Source: Biomphalaria glabrata (Eukaryota; Mollusca; Gastropoda; Planorbidae). From it: DNA of 64,000 nt. A program made the position numbers and the translations under genes. Positions 55,669 to 64,000 of this stretch are shown in pieces. The number at the start of each line of letters is the position of its first letter. The first letter of the stretch is position 1. The stretch lies in assembly GCF_947242115.1 (NCBI RefSeq), contig NC_074711.1:58240963-58304962 (forward strand), given 5' to 3'. Below the pieces are notes generated by a model that was given only the letters and a program-made list of their open reading frames with translations, was not told the DNA's origin and did no database searches.

Positions 55669-58600
55669 CAAATAGCTTATATAGCTTATAAGCTTATATG
55701 CATATAGGAAAATAATAAATAAATTAAATTAAAACTCAAACTGGAATGTAAAGAAAAAAACAACATTCTTTCCAAAAGTTGACGTCACTGCAGATCTGAC
55801 GAAACATTCACATATAGGTCAATTCCTTCTTTCATGGCTGCAGACTAAATATCAATTTATTTCGATCTATAGGGCAGATGATGTTAAGACCACGGTTAAC
55901 GAGCAGGGTGTCATGTGGCCAGCACAACAACCAACCACATTTACTTTCCGCAACTTAAGTCGGGTACCCATTAAAGTTGGGCGCCCTAAAATTCCAAAAA
56001 TTCAAAATTCCAGTCTTCGCCGAGATTCGAACCCGGGACCCCATGTTTCATAACCCACGCCACATTCTTCTGGACTCACTGCCATTCAAAATGGACCAAT
56101 CGACGACCCCCCACCGGCCCATTTTTGGGTACCTGTCCATCGGATATGTAGCCAGTCCGCCCTTGTATATAAATTAATCCAAAATGATACACTGAAGAGG
56201 ATCGTTCTATATTTGGTACAATTCCGAATAAAGTTTTAAACTTCTTCATATCTTGAACCACCAGAACAGGCTTAAGTTAATAAGGCTAAGTAGCTTAGCC
56301 TGCTCCATGACATCATGGCTTCTGATGAGGTCTTTCGAGATTGTGTCTTGTGTCTCAAGGAAAGCGTTGGTTTTTGTTTCATAAGGTTTAAAAAAGCAGA
56401 TGCCCTCAGCATCATCTGCTCTATAGATCGTAGGTTTGAAAAAAAAAAAGGACAGATCTTTCTAGTATACAGGACGTAGCTGGCCACACAAAAGAAATAT
56501 TGTTGGCCTCCTTCAGTGGTGAAACAAATGATCCATCTCATAGCAAAAGCTATGGTCGGAACGATGTCGCCAAACATAGCAGTTCCCCCTTCTCTCCACG
56601 CAGCTGATGTGTCCAAAGTAACGGTAGCTAGTACAGTTTGGGATCAGCGGCGTCACGGGTTCCGCCAGGGTGTAGCACTGAGTACTGAAAGCTGCATTGG
56701 GTCACCAGCTCCTGAGATTTGCACAGGGTTGACTCGCAAAACCTTTCGCTTAATTGGGCCTAGCCGCAGCAGAGGTTTGGATTCATAGCTTTCCTTCCCC
56801 TCAATGGGTAGCCAGCCAAAGCTAACGAACATTTCCGGCCAAAGCTTAATGGTGCAACAAAGCAAAATAAAGACGCATTTATGTCAAGCTGCCTTCTCAA
56901 CCCACAGCATGTTGGCTAACTTCATCAGCTTATAAACTATCTCTCATTCCCTTCTCTTTAATAAACCAAGTTTTGATAGACTCTTTTCATGTTGTGCAGC
57001 TTTTCCATGAGAAAACTCCACCCCCCCCCCTCTAACTTGCATATGTCATAGATAGCTAAATTACGCAGATGGCAAAATAAGTAGTATCAGTGTTAGATCT
57101 ACTATCTGATGGTTTTCTATGTTTGTTTTTGTTTTGGCTCCTTTCATGGTTTACAGTAGTTCACTAGTCAGATCATGGAACACACACTCATCAAAATCAT
57201 AGGCTACAAAATCAAAATGTAGCCATAAAATACGAAAAAAAAATATGTTGATATGAAACCATGAATTTTTTATATATTTCATGAATATGTATACATTACT
57301 TTTTTATTATTTATTTACAGCAACTTTCTATTAACATTGCCTAAAGCTATTTACGCTGGAAGTAAAACAGAGTTTTGTCTGACAGCTTACAACGACATCA
57401 AAGTGACAATAGATTTCATAAGTTTAAGAAATGTACAAGACACGCCTGTTCAAATTGAAGATAGCTACTCTAGGGGTGCGTCTCAAGTATTTATTTTTTC
57501 CCTTCAAAAGCATGTTAAACTCACCATTGTATATAAAATTGTGATCACAAATTATTTCAAATATAGTTTTCTATTAAGAACATTAAAAGTGGGATACATC
57601 GTCAACAGAAACCATTGATGTTTTCTATGTAATTACTACATAATAAGGTTTGTTGTCGAGATATCTAAAGAGTACAGTATATCACGAGGCTATGTTGCGA
57701 CCTACATATTTTGCCTTATCAATCGCAGACGTACAAATTGTCTGCAGGTGGTCGGTTTGGTTTCTCTTTCCGTCGTCTAACCTATCTTCGGTAGTATATT
57801 TTGTTTAGGACTCAAATGCACAGAATACAGCATTGACATTTCTGAAACTACCTGCATGCTTAAAATATGTTACATAAATATTTTATTTTCAGTAACCCAT
57901 TCTCTAGTATAAATTCGCATCGCTATTTTGTCCATATAACAATATTTTTTTCTATGATTAATGCTGGCATTATTACCAGGCCAACAAAATCGATAAAATA
58001 AATTAATTAATATAGGCCTATTTAAATTAAACAATAAGAAACGAAAAAAAAACACGACATCTTAGGGTTTACTAAAAGTGCTATGTCTAAGACCCATGAT
58101 AAGACCACAACAGTTCATTTTGTAATGGCCATAGAATAAAAACCTAAAGAGAAACGTAAGAAATAAATACAAAAGACTAGAAGAGATTTTATAAACTGTT
58201 CTTGTGGTTGTGGTACGCGCTCTGGACTGTCGTCTCGACGATCTGAAGCTCAAATCCTGGCCGCTGCAATCCGCCTTCGTCCTGCGCGGGGTTTGGGTTA
58301 GGATTTGATGATCTTCCATTCTGAAAGAATATCAGAAACTCTGAGAAACATGAAAAAAAAAAAAACCCAGATAAACAATGTCCAGTACACTTTATTGGGG
58401 GCGCGGTAGCTGAGTGCTTGTCTTCCAAACCTGGGCTCCTGGGTTCGAATCTTGGTGTAGACTGCTTTGAATTTCGAGATTTCTAGGGCGATCCTGAGTC
58501 ACCCAACTCTAATGGGTAACTGACTTTAATTTGTGAAAGTAAAGGCGTTTAGTCTTCGTGCTTGTTAACCTTTGGCCAAACACACACACACAGACAGGGG

Positions 58601-61600
58601 AACTTTAATTTCTTTTTTTTTACATTATATATACTTCCCCCCCCCCTTCTTCTTGTGAAAAGTAAACATTGTAAACATTATTACATCTTTTTTTATCTAA
58701 ATAGGCGAACAAAAATGCACAAATTTCCAAGCTCCACCACAAGGGGAATACAGGCTCGAGGTGACCACACAATCCACAGAACCCGGGGCAGTTAGTGAAC
58801 TTCACAACTCAACAAAAGTCACTGTTCATGGCAGCAAACTGATCACTTTTATTCAGACTGACAAACCCATGTACAAGCCAGGTCAGAAAGGTAAGAACAT
58901 CACACAGACGCTCACGATTGTTTTTTTTTTTACAAGTTTAACAAAAGTATAACAATGCAATGTTAGTTTTGTTGTGTGAACCTGTTTCTTCCTTTAAGAC
59001 AGAATTTCACAAAGACATTGGAGTGGGCGGGGTGAGTGCCCTTACTGACGCTGCAACAAGATCCAACCTCTACCTCTAGATGTCACTGTAATAAGTATTA
59101 GTCAACACTCTAATATTACCTCTCCACGAGTTTAAAATGCTTCTCCTTCAATTAAGTTCGACAGATGCAAAAATGAGACACGTTAAAGTTGTCTCATTTG
59201 TATTTATACAGACAGCATATCTTATAGGCATATTATCTTATAGGCATATTATCTTATAGACATATTATCTTAAAATCTATTTAGTGCTGGACCTATAGGC
59301 AACATAAGCTATAGTTTAGGGACCGAAATTGTTTGCCCCCCCCCCCCCCCCCCCAAAAAAAAAGTTTTTCCATCATTTCGGAGAAAGAGAAAAAGAAAAA
59401 TTGGTCTTATATTCATTACAAAGGGCCCCATACCTCTGCTTAGAGCCTTATCAGGTTCACACACGGACTTGCTTTTCTTGACATTACAGACATGTTCCTG
59501 TTGAGCTTTTCCATGATATTACTTTAAACCCTACTGGGTGAATGGTGCGCGGTGACTGAGCAGTAAAGCACTAGGTTCAAATCCTAGTAAAGAGTGGGAT
59601 TTTTTAATTACGGGATCTTTGGACGCCTCTGAATACATGACACCTTCGATAACCATGGTCCACAGAAACAGATGACCTTTACATCATCTGCCCTATAGAT
59701 CGCACGGTCTGAAAGGGGAACTTTTTTTTTTTTTTTTTTACTTTATTAACTAAGTGAACATTTATTTCCACAGTGATGTTCCGTGTCTTTACTTTGATGA
59801 GGAATCTCAAACCAAGAACAGAAAATGTAAGAGTTGAATTATATTCTCATATCTTTGTCTGTGTATTTAATTGATAGACGCCTTTATTTTTGGATTACAT
59901 ATACTTCTATGTGCGGTGATCCTTGTACGTGCTTTCAAGACCGCGGGCGGGATATGACCCTTACATAGTCTAGGCCTAAGTCTGTGGAATCTTGTATTTG
60001 TTTTGAAAAGCCAGCCGCACCCAAGGATTGAGAAGGTTGGGTCTGTTGCAGAGTTTCCCGCTTTGATAATCAGCTTTTCAGTGATCTGCATTCTTTGCTG
60101 ATGGCTGAACTCTAGTTCCCCTTCCAGACCTTCCGATCTGGCTTCTTTGTCCACGGTGAACTCTAGTTCCCCTTCCAGACCTTCCGATCTGGCTTCTTTG
60201 TCCACGGTGAACTCTAGTTCCCCTTCCAGACCTTCCGATCTGGCTTCTTTGTCCACGGTGAACTCTAGTTCCCCTTCCAGACCTTCCGATCTGGCTTCTT
60301 TGTCCACGGTGAACTCTAGTTCCCCTTCCAGACCTTCCGATCTGGCTTCTTTGTCCACGGTGAACTCTAGTTCCCCTTCCAGACCTTCCGATCTGGCTTC
60401 TTTGTCCACGGTGAACTCTAGCCTATCTAAAAAAATATAGACGTTCACGGCTTTGAGCCACGAGAAGCGACCGAGAGCTAGCGTTTCCGCAGTAGCGGAC
60501 TTAGGGGGTGGCAAGTGGGGCTACCGCCCCTGGCCCCGCGCCTGAGGTGGGCCCAGCGATCGGAGACTTATTGTCATCTTCGAAAACCAAATCAGTTGTC
60601 ATTTTTGGTTTCGAAATACTGTTCAGTTTCGGTAAAGACAGTATCTAATGACCTGTCGATTCTACGAGGCTATCATCGTTTAACAGTTCACAATAAAAAC
60701 ACGTAGGTGGAAGCAACCAAGCCGAACCGTAGGCTATATTTCGTATTTAAACATCGACGTCCAAACGGATTTTATTAGGAAACTGCGTAGTGATCAAGTT
60801 TGAACTACTCTTTGAATTATGAAAGTTGTACATGAAAGAGTCATTTTTAACATTTATAGTAACATAAAATTCAGATTAAAAAAGATTTTCTTAAAAATGT
60901 AAATTATAATAAAAATGCAGTGTTTTCTTGACTTTCACTATTGATAAGACCGCACGCGAAGGTCAGATTTTCGTGGTATTTAATTTCACATAGCCTTACG
61001 TGATAGTTTCGGATATAAACAGTATCATAGGACATCCCCAAATGCAACCTCTAGATAACCATTTCCCATTTCATTAATAACTTTTACATGCTGTTCCTTT
61101 TAAAAACTCATTAAATGTTCAGTAATTTTTAAAAGTGTCATACAGCACTATTATGTCGCATAACAGTATAAAAAGGTACGCATACATTAAATTTACTGTT
61201 AATTTAGTCTGTAATGGGGAAAAAAAAGGTTGAGGGTGTATGAGAAGGATTCCTTTTTTGGTACTGTAACCTAGCCTGTAATGAAACAGTTGATGTGCTT
61301 GTACAGGTAGTTCGGCCAATCAACTTCCAGAAAATTTGGCGATGACGTATTGAGGTGTTTTTCCAATCAGCTGCGAAAGTGTATGGACCACTGTAGCTCT
61401 TATAGCCCACTTTGTTCTTATAGAACGTCCAATTGGCTTCAAGTGAGAGAGGAGACTTAATATGAGTAGTGTGCGAGTGTTTTCCTTTTTCATTTGCTTC
61501 TGGTAATTACAATTACAATACAGTATATAATGTACTTACGTAAGGTAGCTACTTAATGTTTTGTAGTAAAAATAAGGCCCACAGCTTAAAGGCGGACATA

Positions 61601-63906
61601 CTGTATGGTTATTGTTACAGCTTATGAGACGGATGAGCCCGTTAGCGTGATGAGTTTACCGGTAGGCCTACGGCTAAAGGCCCTGCACATGACGCTCGCC
61701 CAGGGGCCCTCGCACTGCTAAGGCCGCCCCTGCCCGTTTCCCATACGTGGCTGATAATTTCACATTCTTTGAGGAAGCTCTTGATAGTGTCTTTATATCA
61801 CTTGTGTTGCACGTCTTGAGAGCGTTTTCTAGCAATCATTGCTCCATTAAAATTTTTTAAGAAGCCAATTTAATTAATTGAGGCATGTATATACCAGCCC
61901 ATCGTAATTAATACCTTTTTGTTGCGGATACTGTTCATCTGTGACAGATGTATCTTATCAAAATTTGGTAGATCTTGAATCTTTCTTAGCAGATGGGGAA
62001 ATAGTTTAGTTTTTTTTTTTTTTTAATGTGGCAGGATTAACGCTCATTGTTTTGATAAAACTAATAAATGTATGCTACTTTCATCCTAAAGATAAATACT
62101 ACTATTGTAGATCTAGAATAGATCTAAATCCTAGAAGTAGATGACTAGATCTAGATCTCTAGGTCTTTGCAATTATAGATCTATAATATATTATACCAAT
62201 TATAGTATGTAATCTAGATGTATATAAATCTAGATGTCTACTTCTTACCCAATGATGAATGAAACTGCTTCAGTTGTCTTTTAAACTTAAAGGCAAAGGG
62301 GTTTCACTGATTGAAACTGTCACTGTGTCACTCACCACTACGATATACGAGTAGCCAACTATTACGAGTGACTATTATGTGGACTATGAATAAATTAGAG
62401 TATTTGCTGCTAGTTTGGCTTTCTGATTCTGAACATTGAAAATGAAAGAAAACTTTGTAAAATCAAATGAAATACCTTCATCTTCTTAAAATTCAGAATA
62501 TACATAATACACAAGTAACCTATTTCCTTTTTTTTATTCCATGTTTCTCCTACAACTCTGGCTCTTAAATACATGTTGACATAGAATACATAGCTTATTA
62601 ATAAAGTTATTACATTTTATGATTTTCTGACAGATAAAAAGTATTTATGTCTTGGATCCGAATGATGTTCGAGTAAAGCAATTCTTGGATGTTGAGCAAA
62701 AAGGTTTGCAATTTGAAAAATTGTTTTTTTTTGTAATAGAGCCTACTTGATTTAGTAGTAAAGTAGGTATAGATCTATCTAATACTGAGCTAATTTTTTC
62801 TATTTGCCTACACTTATGTTTGTACACTAAACTTGCTGAGAATTTTTTAATTTAAAGCTGATGTTTTAAATGTCTTTCAATTATCATTTCTTCATCTGTA
62901 ATATGTGCCAATAATTAGGCCTCTACAATTTTTAAAATATTGCTATGCAGGCATTGGCAGTTTTGAGTTTCAGCTCATAGAAGAAGCCAAACTAGGGCCA
63001 TGGAAAATTGAAGTATATTTAGATGATGAGGATGAAGTCAGACAGCGAGCAACTGTTCAAGAATTTGAAGTCAAAGAATATGGTAATGTACATGAGTTGA
63101 TTTGGAAATGAAAAGATTGGTAATATTTTGTAAGAAAAGAAATTTCATTAATAAAGCACAAATAGTCTTTTAAGTTTTAATATGTTTGTCTAAATTCATT
63201 TCTTTTACTTTTTAACAGTGCTGCCTAGGTTTGAAGTGCTGATAACTGCACCAAATAACATTTTGATTACTGATAAGAATATCAAAGGCAAAGTATGCGC
63301 TCAGTAAGAAAAAATAATTTATACATAGCCTATAATAACATTGTTACTATTGAGTACAAATATTAATGGTAGGCCTACATCTTTCTTTATGCTGGTTATG
63401 TCCCCCCCAAAAAAGTTAATTTCTCCTTTCAGACCATGCGGTCTATAGGGCAGATGATGTTATGGCCATCTGTTTCTTTGTCGAACGGTTAAAGAGCAGG
63501 GTGTCATGTGGCCAGCACAACGACCAACCTTTTTTACTTTCCTTAACTAAAGTCAGGTACCCATTAGAGTTGGCTGGACTCAGGGTGCCCTAAAAAAATC
63601 AAGAAGTTCAAAATCCCAGTTTTCATCGAGATTTGAACCCTTGACCCCCAGGTTTGGAAGCCAAGCACTTATAAGGTACTCGGCCAACACACTCTCGCCG
63701 GTTTATGTTGGCTTGCTATAAAGGTTTAATGTAGTAGTACAATCTGCTTCATGTAGACATGTAACTTGTAACTTATCTCATTAAATGTTATTTATATCAG
63801 ATATACATATGGCAAGCCAGTGAGTGGGTTTGTTCATATAGAGCTGAAGACATCCACTAACTTGTACAGATATTCACCTTCAGATAGCCAAGAACAAGTT
63901 AAGCAG
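45685..63906 (+). CDS. TEP/CD109-type alpha-2-macroglobulin family protein, N-terminal part
   Basis: Eight exons with matching phases: 45685-45752, 57321-57475, 58705-58890, 59774-59826, 62634-62703, 62951-63082, 63219-63303, 63801-63906 (about 285 residues). Exon 1 encodes a signal peptide (SLTLFFITLASLCHA). Later exons give the first macroglobulin domains: LTLPKAIYAGSKTEFCL, FIQTDKPMYKPGQK, VMFRVFTLMRNLKPR, IYVLDPNDVRVKQFLDV, LGPWKIEVYL, LPRFEVLITAP and YTYGKPVSGFVHIEL. IQTDKP-YKPGQ and YTYGKPV are hallmarks of the family. Thioester proteins are secreted or membrane-bound opsonins or protease traps; in snails they act in immunity with lectin-like partners. The bait region and thioester motif lie beyond the right edge, so the TEP/CD109 subgroup is not proven. 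The last donor (GTCAGA at 63907) is weak; the frame stays open to about 63943, so that exon could be longer. Confidence 0.9.
45822..46085 (-). repeat. Retroposon 3' end with (GATAA)n tail, copy 2
   Basis: Inverted copy of 36828-37135: shares GATAAGATAATTTTTATTG, CAAATGGAAATTCGGTTTGA, GGACAGATGATCTTGTGTAA and the TTTCTGTTTTAGTCCTAATGG block. It lies at the start of TEP intron 1. Confidence 0.7.
46086..47990. other. TEP intron 1, no gene seen
   Basis: AT-rich intronic sequence with C-runs (46612-46623, 47345-47354) and poly-A tracts. I see no recognisable protein fragment or complete element. Confidence 0.4.
47995..48230 (+). repeat. Dispersed repeat, copy 2 (partner at 4970-5220)
   Basis: Same ordered blocks as copy 1, including the TTTGCATAAATGTG and GTTACTATTAATAGTGAATA segments and the CCCCTTTCGG-GGCCGCTAAAAA end. 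It lies in TEP intron 1. Confidence 0.7.
48255..49180 (+). repeat. Degenerate CACATTACGTTAAA-type tandem repeat, interrupted
   Basis: Loose repeats of ACACATTAC(G)TTAAA-like words at 48260-48390 and again at 49010-49165, separated by the candidate solo LTR. Heavily diverged. Confidence 0.55.
48392..49001. mobile_element. Candidate solo LTR (unclassified LTR retrotransposon)
   Basis: About 610 bp beginning TGTCAGG and ending CGACA, so the termini form the usual TG...CA with a short inverted TGTC/GACA. Flanked by GTACC and GTACG (48387-48391, 49002-49006), a 5 bp duplication with one mismatch. It interrupts a degenerate tandem repeat. No internal coding region remains. Orientation is unknown. 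Confidence 0.45.
49345..49420 (-). repeat. SINE family A 3'-tail fragment
   Basis: AAGTTCCCCTTTCAAACC, then TTGTGGTCTATAGG and TATCAATGTCAAGG match the tail end of family A copies. Confidence 0.6.
49485..49885 (+). repeat. 27-32 bp T-rich minisatellite, about 13 copies
   Basis: Unit: a T-run, then ATTATTTCAAT, then (T/A/G)TGTAGAC. Copies differ mainly in T-run length and in TTTGTAG, ATGTAG or GTGTAG. Lies in TEP intron 1. Confidence 0.9.
49886..50714. other. TEP intron 1, no gene seen
   Basis: Contains a short imperfect repeat of GAGTTTATGATTGAG-like words (50155-50220) and a CTCTCTCTC run near 50410. No element or exon is supported. Confidence 0.35.
50715..50794 (+). other. Candidate orphan exon in TEP intron 1
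   Basis: An 80-base stretch bordered by a CCTTATAG acceptor and a GTAAAT donor. It is open in only one frame, which reads NPCQLSFDVINVNISLNKSE and then ECSHL, with two cysteines and a potential N-glycosylation site. Its entry phase (2) fits TEP exon 1, but its exit phase (1) does not fit the next exon. As a simple cassette it would shift the frame. It could be an exon of another transcript or a chance match. Confidence 0.25.
50795..52155. other. TEP intron 1, mostly unassigned
   Basis: Includes a hAT-like right end at 51345-51410 (GCGGGCCGCATTTTGGCC, then ATCACTG) and a purine-rich GAGAGA stretch at 51780-51950. No coding exon. Confidence 0.4.
52164..53972 (-). mobile_element. hAT-like non-autonomous element, complete copy with 8 bp target duplication
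   Basis: Termini CATGGGCGTAGCCAGG (left) and its complement (right) form perfect 16 bp inverted repeats. Both sides are flanked by CTTGTAGT (52156-52163 and 53973-53980). The body is the reverse of 9349-11180: C/G-run units with TTTTGAGTTTAAA cores (52320-53100), then the unique part around 53200-53800. A TA microsatellite (about 53857-53886) lies near the right end. No transposase; 1.81 kb. Confidence 0.88.
53857..53886. repeat. (AT)n microsatellite
   Basis: About 15 AT dinucleotides near the right end of the hAT-like element. Confidence 0.9.
54080..54450 (+). pseudogene. Degraded LINE 3' end
   Basis: Short pieces in different frames (for example RNIRAIHGVISSSLDV, then CTRTKALELAF) recall the C-terminal end of a reverse-transcriptase ORF. 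An AATAGAATAAAGTGAA-like tail follows. Several frame disruptions are evident, and the clade cannot be assigned. Confidence 0.35.
54511..54672. mobile_element. hAT-type MITE with 8 bp target duplication
   Basis: 162 bp with ends CAGAGGCGTAGTGAG and (right) CTCACGACGCCTCTG. Flanks GAGAAATG (54503-54510) and GAGAGATG (54673-54680) match at 7 of 8 positions. GC-rich interior with a G-run and GGGCGCCA motifs. Confidence 0.8.
55110..55300 (+). repeat. SINE family A
   Basis: GGGGTCCTGGGTTAGAATC (decayed B box), ACCCAGCTCTAATGG and GGTTGGTCGTTGTGCTGGCC. Some tail lost. Confidence 0.65.
55596..55673. repeat. Long AT palindrome
   Basis: (TA)n of about 58 bp bounded by ATTTGGGTA on the left and TACCCAAAT on the right, so the whole 78 bp is a near-perfect palindrome. 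Confidence 0.85.
55855..56050 (-). repeat. SINE family A
   Basis: Tail side ATCTATAGGGCAGATGATGT, then GAGCAGGGTGTCATGTGGCC, and at the head GAGATTCGAACCCGGGACC (inverted B box). Well preserved. Confidence 0.8.
56360..56450 (+). repeat. SINE family A tail fragment
   Basis: CAGATGCCCTCAGCATCATC, TGCTCTATAGATCGTAGG and TTTGAAAAAA match the 3' part of family A. Confidence 0.55.
56460..57320. other. End of TEP intron 1, unassigned repeat-like block
   Basis: The GC-richer block at 56480-56860 looks like an old dispersed repeat, but I see no partner inside the window. The splice acceptor of TEP exon 2 (TTATTTACAG) ends the stretch. Confidence 0.35.
58190..58345 (+). repeat. SINE family B
   Basis: GTGGTACGCGCTCTGGACTG, TCGTCTCGACGATC, a decayed B box (CTCAAATCCTGG), GGGTTTGGGTTAGGAT and an A-rich end. 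It lies in the TEP intron after exon 2. Confidence 0.65.
58390..58570 (+). repeat. SINE family A, with tRNA-like head
   Basis: GGGGGCGCGGTAGCTGAGTG, CTTCCAAACCTGGGC and GGGTTCGAATCTTGG give clear A-box and B-box positions, followed by the ACCCAACTCTAATGGGTAAC body. It is the best view of the tRNA-derived head in the window. Confidence 0.8.
59530..59735 (+). repeat. SINE family A variant
   Basis: GCGCGGTGACTGAGCAGTAA, GGTTCAAATCC (B box), and a tail ATCATCTGCCCTATAGATCG, then CACGGTCTGAAAGGGGAAC and a T-run. It ends about 35 bp before TEP exon 4. Confidence 0.7.
60108..60420 (-). repeat. 51 bp minisatellite, six near-perfect copies, open in frame
   Basis: The unit contains GAACTCTAGTTCCCCTTCC, AGACCTTCCGATCTGGC and TTCTTTGTCCACGGT. 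Because 51 is a multiple of three, frames stay open on both strands. The minus-strand frame (59867-60514, 215 residues) repeats EFTVDKEARSEGLEGEL. It lies in the TEP intron after exon 4. The reading frame is probably a by-product of the repeat. Confidence 0.85.
60488..61735. mobile_element. hAT-like non-autonomous element
   Basis: The left end is GCAGTAGCGGACTTAGGGGG and the right end, inverted, GCAGGGGCGGCCTTAGC. Both are followed inward by GGCCCC-rich blocks. CGTTTCC occurs just outside each end, giving a 7-8 bp possible target duplication offset by a base or two. The interior is AT-rich and non-coding. Related short copy at 36052-36238. Confidence 0.6.
61736..62630. other. Rest of TEP intron 4, no gene seen
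   Basis: AT-rich DNA including a small patch of AGATCTAGA words (62105-62235) like that of 26280-29160. No exon was found between 59826 and 62634. Confidence 0.45.
63418..63700 (-). repeat. SINE family A, nearly full length
   Basis: Tail side TTTCAGACCATGCGGTCTAT, AGGGCAGATGATGTTATGG, body GAGCAGGGTGTCATGTGGCC, head GAGATTTGAACCCTTGACC and TTGGAAGCCAAGCACTTATA. It lies in the TEP intron before exon 8. Confidence 0.8.
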
Positions 63907-64000
63907 GTCAGATGGGAGAAGACTTTCAATATAGAAATAAGTTAAAATTTAGTGTTACAAAGTTGTATTATGTATTATATTTTATTATGGGAAATATTCC

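Noticed and set aside
59867-60514. 215-residue minus-strand frame with 17-residue repeats as a real gene
   Set aside because: The repeat unit is a multiple of three, which keeps the frame open. The flanks show no gene features and the frame lies in a TEP intron.
790-63700. B-box motifs as functional tRNA genes
   Set aside because: All lie in dispersed SINE copies. None folds by eye into a full cloverleaf with a clear anticodon arm and acceptor stem.

Overview
This 64 kb window is animal nuclear DNA from what looks like a gastropod mollusc. It is AT-rich, has short exons split by GT-AG introns, and is crowded with repeats. The gastropod call is inference: it rests on the gene set (noggin, a thioester-protein gene, KRTCAP2, HPDL), the mollusc-like repeat style, and memory of planorbid snail sequence, not on a search. 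I see no rRNA, functional tRNA, CRISPR or bacterial gene structure.

Five host genes can be supported. (1) An HPDL-like dioxygenase lies on the minus strand at 1-1635 and is cut by the left window edge. (2) A noggin-type BMP antagonist lies on the plus strand at 21680-22306, with its coding region in one exon. (3) A complete KRTCAP2 gene (oligosaccharyltransferase subunit) lies on the minus strand at 23504-27460 in five exons, the first contributing only four coding bases. (4) An unidentified gene with at least three coding exons lies on the plus strand at 37145-40467. (5) The first eight exons of a secreted TEP/CD109-type alpha-2-macroglobulin family gene lie on the plus strand from 45685 to the right edge. 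Its TATA box and signal-peptide exon are separated from the next exon by an 11.6 kb repeat-filled intron. The genes are functionally unrelated and do not form a cluster.

The rest is mostly transposable elements and tandem arrays. A structurally complete Ty3/gypsy element (29649-35625, minus strand) has two 577 bp LTRs that read as identical, so it is young. A candidate solo LTR lies at 48392-49001. A 5'-truncated, damaged LINE (41979-44706) sits inside a 38 bp minisatellite with a 9 bp target duplication. DNA elements include several hAT-like non-autonomous elements with 8 bp target duplications (27893-29188, 39985-40157, 52164-53972, 54511-54672), a TA-flanked mariner-type MITE (14044-14341), and a MULE-like remnant (about 2660-3950). 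Two tRNA-derived SINE families recur across the window.

The most unusual theme is that tandem arrays are repeatedly built from, or carried inside, mobile elements. A 31 bp array is an expanded SINE head, a 34 bp array is an expanded SINE body, and several hAT-like elements carry internal satellites. A 77 bp array with repeated TATAAA motifs lies directly upstream of noggin. I did not find an obviously new multi-gene system. The best leads are the unidentified gene, a candidate orphan exon in the large TEP intron, and the element-to-satellite pattern. Coordinates of splice sites and repeat ends come from reading by eye.
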